A DNA stretch of 7,884 nucleotides from Bacteriovoracaceae bacterium (GCA_947442115.1 CANEVK010000130.1:1-7884); one strand, 5' to 3'. Shown: positions 1-5,733, numbered from the stretch's first letter. The notes: generated by a model not told the origin, from the letters alone. Numbers and translations: made by a program.

Positions 1-683
1 CTGAGGAGATTATAGGCCAATTTATGGAAGCCCAAAAATGGCTCTCCGAAAATCGTCCCGATGATGATAAAATTTTAAATATTGTTTTCATGGGACAGGG
101 AGAACCTCTCCACAATTTTGATGCTGTCAAAAATGCCTGTCACATTTTCCTCTCACAGCATGGACTTTCAATCGCTGATCAAAAAATAACTATTTCAACC
201 GCTGGTTATCTTCCGGGTCTAGAGCGATGGAAAGATGAGATGCCCAAGGTTAACATCGCGCTCTCCCTTCATTCACCGCTTAAAGAAAAAAGAGATCAGC
301 TTATACCTATTAATAAGAAATATCCTCTTGAGGAAGTTCTTAAATATGTAGACTCAATCCCAGAGGGGAAAAATAGATTTGTGACGTATGAGTATTTATT
401 AATCAATAATTTTAATGATACTGATGAAGATGCACACTTGACGGGAAAACTTCTTCAAGGAAGAAAGGCCTATATTAGTCTTATCCCTTTTAACCCTTTC
501 CCTGATACTCCCTATGAAAGACCAGCACTAGAAAAAGTTGAAAAGTTTAAAAGTATATTAGATCAATATCGGATTCCAACATTAATCAGAGCAACTAAGG
601 GTGATCAAATCTTGGCGGCCTGTGGCCAGCTTAATTCGAAACCTTCTTCAAGGCCTCCTCAATTGCATCCCTCAGGAAACTAG
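1..683 (+). CDS. rlmN: RlmN-type dual-specificity RNA methyltransferase, C-terminal part (5' end outside window)
   Basis: The reading frame is open from the first complete codon (position 3) and has lost its N-terminus to the window edge, so the visible ATG at 24 is internal. About 227 residues remain of a family usually near 350-390. RlmN is a cytoplasmic radical SAM enzyme that methylates C2 of A2503 in 23S rRNA and, in E. coli, A37 of some tRNAs. Visible hallmarks are the SAM-binding block FMGQGEPLHN (usually GMGEPLLN), a STAG segment, SLHSP, IPFNPFP and the C-terminal AACGQL, whose cysteine is the one transiently methylated in catalysis. GEPLHN favours RlmN over Cfr-like resistance enzymes. 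The CxxxCxxC iron-sulfur motif would lie upstream, outside the window. The stop at 681-683 lies 53 bp inside the convergent dsbA-like gene, so the last 17 codons are shared DNA. No terminator is visible. Confidence 0.9.
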   Translation, partial: EEIIGQFMEAQKWLSENRPDDDKILNIVFMGQGEPLHNFDAVKNACHIFLSQHGLSIADQKITISTAGYLPGLERWKDEMPKVNIALSLHSPLKEKRDQLIPINKKYPLEEVLKYVDSIPEGKNRFVTYEYLLINNFNDTDEDAHLTGKLLQGRKAYISLIPFNPFPDTPYERPALEKVEKFKSILDQYRIPTLIRATKGDQILAACGQLNSKPSSRPPQLHPSGN

Positions 684-1290
684 GCCCATACTCAGACACC
701 ATTTTATCATTTACAAAAAAAGTCGGAGTCGCTTTTATGCCGAGTAATTTAACTGCGCGAGTATCTTTTTCAATCAGATTTATGATTCTTGGAGACTCCA
801 TATCTTTTTTAAATTTTTCCATATTGAGATTTAAACTCTCAAGATATGTCCAGATAAGCTCTGGTCTTGGGTTTTCATGACTTCCCCACTCCGGTTGATA
901 CTTATAGAGAATCTGAAGTGTTTCCCAATAAAGATTTTGTTCTCTTGCAGCCTCAAGAATTTTGATCGCAAAGACTGAATTTGTATGAAAGGGAGCATAT
1001 CTTAAAACTAATTGAACTTTTCCGGCATAGTCATTTAAAAAACTTTGCAGGTACGGATGAAACTCTCTGCAGCTTTCACATTCAGGATCAAAAAACTCTG
1101 TAATCACAACTTGAGCATCTTGAGCTCCTTTACGAATGGCCAAGTCTGAACGAAGAAGATCATTGTTTTGAGTAACTTGTTTAGTAACCTCATTATCCTG
1201 TTCTTTTTTTACTAAGTAAGACCCCACCATAAAAAGTGCAACAAGAAAGATGATCGAGGAAATAACGAGGAGAAAAGATTTATTTTTCAA
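631..1290 (-). CDS. DsbA-family thiol oxidoreductase, membrane-anchored
   Basis: This 219-residue protein has one N-terminal hydrophobic segment (about residues 6-26) followed by KKE, a signal anchor or uncleaved signal that places the thioredoxin-fold domain in the periplasm. The active site is C71-E-S-C74 within FFDPECESCREFHP, and the cis-proline loop is ATPTFF (Pro189); both are typical of the DsbA/BdbD/Thioredoxin_4 group. It should introduce disulfides into exported proteins and be reoxidised by the DsbB homologue encoded just upstream. The start is TTG at 1290. I accept it because an AAGGAG site lies 8 nt before it, inside the last codons of dsbB, and because the hydrophobic segment follows directly. 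The 11-bp overlap with dsbB suggests translational coupling. The exact client range is unknown, and a reductase/isomerase role cannot be excluded. The 3' end overlaps rlmN. Confidence 0.88.
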   Translation of the reverse strand: MKNKSFLLVISSIIFLVALFMVGSYLVKKEQDNEVTKQVTQNNDLLRSDLAIRKGAQDAQVVITEFFDPECESCREFHPYLQSFLNDYAGKVQLVLRYAPFHTNSVFAIKILEAAREQNLYWETLQILYKYQPEWGSHENPRPELIWTYLESLNLNMEKFKKDMESPRIINLIEKDTRAVKLLGIKATPTFFVNDKMVSEYGPSFLRDAIEEALKKVSN

Positions 1291-1708
1291 AAAGAAAACT
1301 CCTTCTGCATAAAAACAATAGAATCAAAATGAATGAGAAAGAAATAAATGAGAGAAGAGGAATCGTTATGAATCCAAACCAGTTAAAAAAAACTGTCGTG
1401 CATGAAATCCCTTTCAAACATGGGCCAGAGGCCTCCGGGATAATTTTATAGTATAGTAAATTATGATAAACAGAAATGATCCACCCCATACCAGCAAGAG
1501 GCAGAGAAAATTTAATCACAGATCTCTGAAGGGGAAAAAGGCCAACGAGAAATATCAGAACAAGCGGGTACATGAAAATTCGCTGATACCAACATAAAAC
1601 ACAGGGAGGATAGTTTAAGACCTCACTAAAAAATAAACTTCCTAAAGTCGCTGTCAAAGAAACAAACCAGGCCAGGAAAAGAAATAACCATGAAGATGAC
1701 ATATTCAT
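1280..1708 (-). CDS. dsbB: DsbB/BdbC-family quinone-linked disulfide formation protein
   Basis: This 142-residue, very hydrophobic protein has four probable membrane segments. The first periplasmic loop carries C36-V-L-C39 followed by WYQR, the signature of DsbB/BdbC. The second loop carries C97 and C103 (CLKGISC). The family moves electrons from DsbA through these two cysteine pairs to membrane quinone. At 142 residues it is closer to the compact BdbC type than to E. coli DsbB (176). The ATG overlaps the aminotransferase stop as ATGA (1705-1708), and its 3' end overlaps the dsbA-like gene by 11 bp, so partner and acceptor are made from one message. The Shine-Dalgarno at the ATGA junction is weak, consistent with re-initiation. 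Met3 (codon at 1700-1702) is an alternative start. Confidence 0.92.
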   Translation of the reverse strand: MNMSSSWLFLFLAWFVSLTATLGSLFFSEVLNYPPCVLCWYQRIFMYPLVLIFLVGLFPLQRSVIKFSLPLAGMGWIISVYHNLLYYKIIPEASGPCLKGISCTTVFFNWFGFITIPLLSFISFSFILILLFLCRRSFLFEK

Positions 1709-2901
1709 TTTTTACCAGAATCTCTACTTATGTTTAACACTTTTAGGCCACTTTCTAAGTCTAGCTTATGTCCAAATTTGCCATAACCAAAGGCCAGTGC
1801 TCTTATAACTCTTTCAATATTTTCAAAACGGCTCTGCTCACCCATTTGACCTACTCTTATAATATCCAGACCAAAGGCTCCCGAAATCTCAACATGACAC
1901 TCCTTAATCAGAAGTGAAATAAGCTCTTTAGTATTCACATTGCTGAGATTGTTAATGGCAACAACAGAGTTGAGCCTAAATTCTGCTGGAGTAAAAAGAG
2001 AAAATCCCATCGCTTCAAGAGAATTTTGAAGGGCCGATGAACATTTTAAATGCCGCTCAAACCTGGCCTCTAGGCCCTCTTCACAAATAAGCCTAAGACC
2101 TTCATGGAGTGCTAAGATACCCGTCACTGGTGCAGTATAATGATACTCGCCTAATCCCCAAAATTTGAAGGCCCTGCGCGGATCAAGGCACCAATGGGGC
2201 ATAGCTTGAGTTCGGTTTGAAATAAACTGAAAAGTATTCTCAGAAATGGCAATTAATGAAATTCCAGGGACTGCAGAGAGACCTTTTTGTCCACCCACAA
2301 AAACAATGTCAATACCCCATTCATCCATAGGTAAAGGCATCGTTGAAAGTGTGCAAACAGCATCCACAATAGTCAAAACGCCATGACTTTTTGCAAGTTC
2401 TACAATTTCTTTGAGATGAATGTTTTTCACACCACAAGAAGTTTCGCCCTGAACAATGGTTAAAACATCAAATGAATCTTTTTCAAAAGCTTCACGAACT
2501 TGTTCTATGTAAATAGGTGCTAGACCTTGAGGTAAAATTTCTTTGACCTCAGCACCTACACCTCGGGCCATTTCTGCAAAACGTGCACTAAAAGTACCGA
2601 GGTTTAAAACCAGAACTTTTCTGCCTGGCCATAAAAGTGATCCTATGGCCATTTCCATACCAGCAGATGAAGGACCAGAAATACCAAAAATTTTTGTTGT
2701 TTTGGTTTGAAAAACATACTGGGCCATAAGCTGAACTCTGGCGACAATTTTTTTCATCGTCTCACCCAAGTGACTAATGACAATTGAGCTTGCCGTGGCC
2801 ACCTCTTGAGGGACGGGAACTGGTCCTGACCCCATCAATAAGATTGGTGTCTCTGGTAAAAGAGTTTTGAGACTTTGAGATTCTGGAGGAGGATACATCA
2901 T
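1705..2901 (-). CDS. Class V PLP aminotransferase, alanine-glyoxylate / serine-pyruvate type
   Basis: This fold-type I PLP enzyme has 398 residues. In order: a substrate-entry segment near residues 21-31 (LLMGSGPVPVP), the cofactor phosphate region GPSSAGMEMA (76-85), QGETSCGV (151-158, usually HGETSTGV), Asp180 in VDAV, which should bind the pyridine nitrogen, the PLP lysine Lys206 in GGQKGLSAVPG, and the carboxylate-binding RVGQMG (349-354). This pattern fits the AGXT/serine-glyoxylate/PucG group, which moves amino groups between alanine or serine and glyoxylate or pyruvate in the cytoplasm. The true substrate cannot be read from the sequence. PhnW (2-aminoethylphosphonate transaminase) is a relative but fits less well. 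Two adjacent ATGs (2899-2901 and 2896-2898) lack a clear Shine-Dalgarno. A possible -10 TAGAAT (2908-2913) with a poor -35 would give an almost leaderless message. The gene lies 46 nt after the hydrolase gene and overlaps dsbB by 4 bp. Confidence 0.87.
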   Translation of the reverse strand: MMYPPPESQSLKTLLPETPILLMGSGPVPVPQEVATASSIVISHLGETMKKIVARVQLMAQYVFQTKTTKIFGISGPSSAGMEMAIGSLLWPGRKVLVLNLGTFSARFAEMARGVGAEVKEILPQGLAPIYIEQVREAFEKDSFDVLTIVQGETSCGVKNIHLKEIVELAKSHGVLTIVDAVCTLSTMPLPMDEWGIDIVFVGGQKGLSAVPGISLIAISENTFQFISNRTQAMPHWCLDPRRAFKFWGLGEYHYTAPVTGILALHEGLRLICEEGLEARFERHLKCSSALQNSLEAMGFSLFTPAEFRLNSVVAINNLSNVNTKELISLLIKECHVEISGAFGLDIIRVGQMGEQSRFENIERVIRALAFGYGKFGHKLDLESGLKVLNISRDSGKK

Positions 2902-2947
2902 TTGAAAATTCTAGACCCAAAAGCCCAGAATTGGCCACTGTCCTCTA

Positions 2948-3586
2948 TCAAGTATGAGGTAAATGTTCCACCAACCAATCCCCGACAATTCCAGTGACCT
3001 TTTCCAAGGCACCAGGTTCCTCGAAGAGATGGTGAGCACCGGGAATTGGGACGAGTTGAGCGTTATTTAAGGACTCGCAGGCCTTTTCATTTATCTCCAT
3101 CACCTTTTCGTCTTGAGAACCCACAATTAAAAGAACAGGTATATTTAACTTTTTTAAATTCTCCTCGCCCGCCAGATCAGGTCGTCCGCCACGTGAAATA
3201 AGTGCATAAAGCGGAATAGAGTCTTGAATTTTACTAGCAGCAAAAAGGGCACAAGCTGAACCAGTACTGGCCCCGAAAAATGCTATTGGTACTGAATGAT
3301 AAAATTCTGAATTCCTGAGCCATGCTGTGGCCAAGAGAAGTCTATGAGTCAATAGATCAATATCAAATCGATTTTCGTAACTTTTGTCCTCATCCTCAGT
3401 CAAGAGATCAAAGAGTAAACATCCAAAACCTCTTTTAGCTAACTCACTAGCGACAAAATTATTACGACGACTTTTTCGAGAACTTCCACTGCCATGGGCA
3501 AAAACAACCCAAGCTTTAGGGTCCACAGGACTTATAAGATGACCGTAAATAGTTTGATCATGATCAAAAAAATGTATCTCTTTCAT
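2948..3586 (-). CDS. Alpha/beta hydrolase, dienelactone-hydrolase-like (PRT-partner type)
   Basis: This 212-residue cytoplasmic alpha/beta hydrolase has no signal peptide. The oxyanion-region motif is HGSGSS (31-36), the nucleophile elbow GASTGS puts Ser107 at the centre, the acid is Asp159 in GSQDEKV, and the base is probably His186 in PGAHHLFEEPGAL. That last motif closely resembles the hydrolase half of bacterial phosphoribosyltransferase-dienelactone hydrolase fusion proteins, and here the PRT is the immediately upstream gene, overlapping by 23 bp. The substrate is unknown; no dienelactone pathway is nearby, and its neighbours argue for a stress role. The ATG at 3584-3586 has only a weak ribosome site, so translation probably depends on coupling to the PRT gene. 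A perfect 16-bp palindrome of FNR type covers codons 7-11. Confidence 0.85.
   Translation of the reverse strand: MKEIHFFDHDQTIYGHLISPVDPKAWVVFAHGSGSSRKSRRNNFVASELAKRGFGCLLFDLLTEDEDKSYENRFDIDLLTHRLLLATAWLRNSEFYHSVPIAFFGASTGSACALFAASKIQDSIPLYALISRGGRPDLAGEENLKKLNIPVLLIVGSQDEKVMEINEKACESLNNAQLVPIPGAHHLFEEPGALEKVTGIVGDWLVEHLPHT
3553..3568. promoter_or_regulatory. Perfect FNR/ANR-type palindrome at the PRT/hydrolase junction
   Basis: The 14 bases 3554-3567 read TTGAT-CATG-ATCAA, a 10/10 match to the FNR/ANR half-site consensus. One more pair on each side makes a 16-bp perfect palindrome. It spans the PRT stop codon and hydrolase codons 7-11 (F-D-H-D-Q). No convincing promoter lies at the standard distance on either strand, so if bound it might act as an intragenic activator, repressor or roadblock site. 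Chance plus codon use is the main alternative. Confidence 0.4.
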
Positions 3587-4259
3587 CTTTTAATAAATCC
3601 CGTACTTGTTGTTTCGGATAAATTGTATCTAAATCAAAAATAACTTGATCATCACTGACTTGTTCAAAAGTTTTATACCACTCCCCTACAGAACTAAATC
3701 TTGGTGGACGATAAGGACAAATAATCTCATCGACATATTTTGAAAGAAAATCATGAACTTGTGTAGGCCCAACTGGAACAGCAAGAAAGATAGATTTAGC
3801 ACCAAGTTGCTTCAAATATCGAGCACCAGCTGCTGCAGTGATACCAGTTGCGAGTCCGTCATCAATTAAAACAACATTTCTATTTTTTATTTCTGGCAAC
3901 TTTCTATCACCTCGGTAAAGTCTTATTCTGCGTTTTAATTCTTTTTTCTCGTCAGAAATAATATCTAAAACATCATCATCGAGATGTTCTAAGGGGACAA
4001 ATTCACCCGCCTGCATCAAGGGGATAAGGTCCTCAGAAAGAGCACCAATCCCATATTCAGGGCTGTAGGGAGCACCAATCTTACGGACAATCAGAACATC
4101 AAAGGGGATGTGAAGAATCTGGGAGATTTCTTTTGCCAAAGGGACTCCGCCTCGCGGCAAGGCCAGTAGTATAGGCCGTTCAATTTTTTTTTCAGCAATA
4201 ATCTCACCTAAAACTTGGCCTGCATGCTTACGATCACTATAATGAAAATTACTACCCAT
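3564..4259 (-). CDS. Type I phosphoribosyltransferase-domain protein (stress-cluster type)
   Basis: This 231-residue soluble protein has a type I PRTase fold. The PRPP-binding signature is VVLIDDGLATGITAAA (129-144), with its two acidic residues and the TG turn. Earlier conserved blocks are LPRGGVP (34-40) and RKIGAPYSPEYGIGALSED (59-77). A late block RPPRFSSVGEWYKTFEQVSD (184-203) is typical of the PRT half of PRT-hydrolase fusions. Orthologues are often annotated only as 'phosphoribosyltransferase'; the acceptor base or product is not known, so I assign no pathway. The start at 4259 has a very strong AAGGAGGT (4266-4273) 6 nt upstream, which overlaps the usp stop codon. The 3' end overlaps the hydrolase by 23 bp. 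A run of nine A in the coding strand (4184-4192) near codons 22-25 is a possible slippage site, but the frame is intact. Confidence 0.88.
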   Translation of the reverse strand: MGSNFHYSDRKHAGQVLGEIIAEKKIERPILLALPRGGVPLAKEISQILHIPFDVLIVRKIGAPYSPEYGIGALSEDLIPLMQAGEFVPLEHLDDDVLDIISDEKKELKRRIRLYRGDRKLPEIKNRNVVLIDDGLATGITAAAGARYLKQLGAKSIFLAVPVGPTQVHDFLSKYVDEIICPYRPPRFSSVGEWYKTFEQVSDDQVIFDLDTIYPKQQVRDLLKDERDTFF

Positions 4260-4271
4260 AAATAGACCTCC

Positions 4272-5117
4272 TTAGGAAGGACAAACAAGAATATTTCCCT
4301 CAAACTTCTTAATGAGCTGAGAGATGGGAGAACGTGAAAAAATATTTTCAAAGGTCCTATGATCATGCTTCTGCAAAATAATCATATTTGCCCGATCTTC
4401 GCTGACTATCGATATAAGCTGTTCCGAAACATCTTTGAGGTAAATGGGTAAAGCGACATGAACATCCGCTTGAGCAAATTCAGTCGTTCGATGTTTAATA
4501 ATTGTCTTTAGCTTATCTAGGAAAGCAGTACGCTGGTCAACCGATAAGTCAGTTGAGACATAGGGATAACCCATCCTAGATCCGAATTTTTCCGACAATT
4601 CGGACTCCTTCCAAATAGAGACAATGCCTAGATCAATTGAAAGGAGTGAAGAAAATTCTTCACCGAGATTAATTAACTTCTCCATGGAATAACGAGGATC
4701 AACCAGGACATCAACCCTTTCAACAGGACCTGACTTCCTGATAATTAAAACAGGTATATCTATTTTATTAATAATCTTATTAGCGTTAAAGTCCTTTATA
4801 CCAAGGAAAGGATGAATCATACTTTCACCCAGAATAAGAAGATCAACTTCCAACGTCTTAATCAAGTTATTAAGGTTTTTAAAAAAATCACCCTCGATAA
4901 TTTCACATTTGGCGATAATATGTTCTTTTTCAAGACGCTCTTTAATCTTTTTTTCTATATCTGAATCATGAATTGGATCCTCCACGAAAGTATATATTGG
5001 CGTAGCAACTGTCATAAGACCTTTTGTTTTTATCCTTAGATCATCAGCAAAGATCAGTGCATTCAACGAATAATCAGTAAAATCATCAATAACAAGAATC
5101 GATGGTTGACTTAACAT
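4272..5117 (-). CDS. Tandem-domain universal stress protein (UspA superfamily)
   Basis: This 281-residue soluble protein is built from two Usp domains. Domain 1 (about 1-129) begins with the strand SILVIDDFTDYS and ends NKIDIPVLIIRK. Domain 2 (about 130-281) begins VERVDVLVDPRYS and ends KKFEGNILVCPS. The usual ATP-loop pattern G-x2-G-x9-G-S/T is not evident in either domain (LGESMIHPFLG in one, QKHDHRTFENIF in the other), suggesting a non-ATP-binding or diverged Usp. Such proteins accumulate in growth arrest, starvation and low oxygen. I start it at the ATG at 5115-5117, not at the in-frame ATG at 5174. The later start has a GAGGT ribosome site and gives the normal family N-terminus, while the 19 extra codons would be encoded by the upstream terminator hairpin. 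The PRT gene follows after 12 nt and is surely co-transcribed. Confidence 0.85.
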   Translation of the reverse strand: MLSQPSILVIDDFTDYSLNALIFADDLRIKTKGLMTVATPIYTFVEDPIHDSDIEKKIKERLEKEHIIAKCEIIEGDFFKNLNNLIKTLEVDLLILGESMIHPFLGIKDFNANKIINKIDIPVLIIRKSGPVERVDVLVDPRYSMEKLINLGEEFSSLLSIDLGIVSIWKESELSEKFGSRMGYPYVSTDLSVDQRTAFLDKLKTIIKHRTTEFAQADVHVALPIYLKDVSEQLISIVSEDRANMIILQKHDHRTFENIFSRSPISQLIKKFEGNILVCPS

Positions 5118-5121
5118 AGGG

Positions 5122-5126
5122 ACCTC
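5122..5126 (-). promoter_or_regulatory. Ribosome binding site deciding the usp start
   Basis: The minus strand reads GAGGT followed by CCCT and ATG (5117). This places the site directly after the terminator T-tract and supports the 281-residue form of Usp over the longer frame that opens at 5174. Confidence 0.65.
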
Positions 5127-5128
5127 AC

Positions 5129-5165
5129 AAAAAAAATAAGTGGGTAGCCCAAAAAGGCTACCCAC
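5129..5165 (-). terminator. Rho-independent terminator between hsp20 and usp
   Basis: On the minus strand a perfect 10-bp stem (arms 5156-5165 and 5140-5149; GTGGGTAGCC with GGCTACCCAC) encloses a 6-nt loop and is followed at once by TT-A-TTTTTTTT (5129-5139). The stem is GC-rich against an AT-rich background. It starts 8 nt after the hsp20 stop codon. I infer that it ends most hsp20 transcripts and also attenuates read-through into usp, since usp has no evident promoter of its own. Confidence 0.9.
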
Positions 5166-5173
5166 AAAGATCA

Positions 5174-5638
5174 TTATGACTTTTGGATAGGAATTCTTTT
5201 CACCTGATGAAGACTAGGCTCTAATTTATCCAGCGTAATATTCAGAATACCATCATGGCAAGTCGCCTTAATCGTATTAGCATTTACTTCCTCTCCTAAA
5301 AGTACTTCCCTATAAATATCCCCATAATTCATCTCAGTACTACAAACTTGAAAGTTTTTTGCATGGTCAGGCTGTTTTCTCACACCTTCAACAATAAGTT
5401 TATTATCTTTTAGTGAAACTTTAAGATCAGCATCACTGACTCCTGGGATCTCTACCATGACCTGATAAGATTTTTCTGATTCCAACAGCTCAACTTCAGG
5501 GGTGAGTGTTGATTGAAACAAACGATTATTTTCAAAATCTCTATTAAAACGAGAAAATAAATCATTAATCTCTCTCTGCCATTGAGGGAACGGATTTTGG
5601 CCCAAAAGTGGTGTCGGTTCATTAAAAAATAAAGACAT
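5174..5638 (-). CDS. hsp20: Small heat shock protein, Hsp20/alpha-crystallin family
   Basis: This 154-residue ATP-independent holdase chaperone should bind unfolding proteins in the cytoplasm as large oligomers. A short N-terminal arm rich in Phe, Asn and Arg (1-45) is followed by the alpha-crystallin domain (about 47-140), including EIPGVSDADLKVSL and the signature A125-x4-G-I-L (ATCHDGIL). The C-terminal tail carries the I-P-I anchoring motif (149-151). Length and order match class A/B bacterial sHsps. The ATG at 5636-5638 follows a near-perfect AGGAGG by 5 nt, but that site is buried in a predicted leader hairpin. It is the first gene of the minus-strand block, followed by a strong terminator. 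The promoter region carries an FNR-type box; I found neither a CIRCE element nor a sigma-32 promoter. Confidence 0.95.
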   Translation of the reverse strand: MSLFFNEPTPLLGQNPFPQWQREINDLFSRFNRDFENNRLFQSTLTPEVELLESEKSYQVMVEIPGVSDADLKVSLKDNKLIVEGVRKQPDHAKNFQVCSTEMNYGDIYREVLLGEEVNANTIKATCHDGILNITLDKLEPSLHQVKRIPIQKS

Positions 5639-5642
5639 AGTA

Positions 5643-5670
5643 ACCTCCTGTTTTTTATTTCACAGGAGAT
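5643..5670 (-). promoter_or_regulatory. Leader hairpin sequestering the hsp20 Shine-Dalgarno (candidate RNA thermometer)
   Basis: In the minus-strand RNA, AUCUCCUGU (5662-5670) can pair with ACAGGAGGU (5643-5651) across a 10-nt A-rich loop. This gives nine pairs, one of them G-U, and the AGGAGG at 5644-5649 lies wholly in the stem, 5 nt before the hsp20 AUG. Hiding the ribosome site in a moderate hairpin is the hallmark of bacterial RNA thermometers, which are especially common on small heat shock genes (ROSE and fourU classes). The sequence matches neither class closely, being a single short stem with a direct anti-SD. Confidence 0.6.
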
Positions 5671-5691
5671 AATTTACTTGGAAAGAAAATA

Positions 5692-5719
5692 AATAAAATG
5701 ACCAATGAGTGACACTCAA
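5692..5719 (-). promoter_or_regulatory. Probable hsp20 promoter
   Basis: On the minus strand -35 TTGAGT (5714-5719, 4/6) and -10 TTTATT (5692-5697, 4/6) are 16 bp apart, predicting a start near 5685 and a leader of about 47 nt. The core is weak, as expected of an activator-dependent promoter. The FNR-type box centre (5726.5) falls at -41.5 from that start. Confidence 0.45.
5706..5718. repeat. Inverted repeat TGAGTG-A-CACTCA over the hsp20 -35
   Basis: This perfect 6+1+6 palindrome extends, with a one-base offset, to CAATGAGTG / CACTCAATTG (5703-5722). It covers the predicted -35 and the start of the spacer and abuts the FNR-type box, so it is placed like a repressor operator. It is not CIRCE: the half-sites occur in the opposite order, with GAGTG before CACTC and a 1-bp spacer. 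The cognate regulator is unknown. Confidence 0.4.
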
Positions 5720-5733
5720 TTGATAAAAATCAG
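5720..5733. promoter_or_regulatory. FNR/ANR-type binding site upstream of hsp20
   Basis: TTGAT-AAAA-ATCAG matches the FNR consensus TTGAT-N4-ATCAA at 9 of 10 specified bases. Relative to the predicted minus-strand start near 5685 it sits at -41.5, the class II activation position. It lies about 62 bp from the possible plus-strand start of the small ORF, near the class I distance of -61.5, so one site could serve both directions. FNR/ANR proteins respond to oxygen loss; related Crp-family regulators can share this core. Confidence 0.5.

Noticed and set aside
4184..4192. Nine-base homopolymer in the PRT gene as a frameshift
   Set aside because: The annotated frame is intact on both sides with conserved PRT motifs, so it is at most a slippage-prone tract.
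5115..5174. Longer usp start at the ATG joined to the hsp20 stop (TAATG)
   Set aside because: The extra 19 codons are the terminator hairpin and T-tract read as protein, the Usp family N-terminus begins at the later ATG, and that ATG has its own GAGGT site.
5703..5722. CIRCE (HrcA) element in front of hsp20
   Set aside because: CIRCE needs TTAGCACTC-N9-GAGTGCTAA; here the half-sites are in reversed order with a 1-bp spacer.
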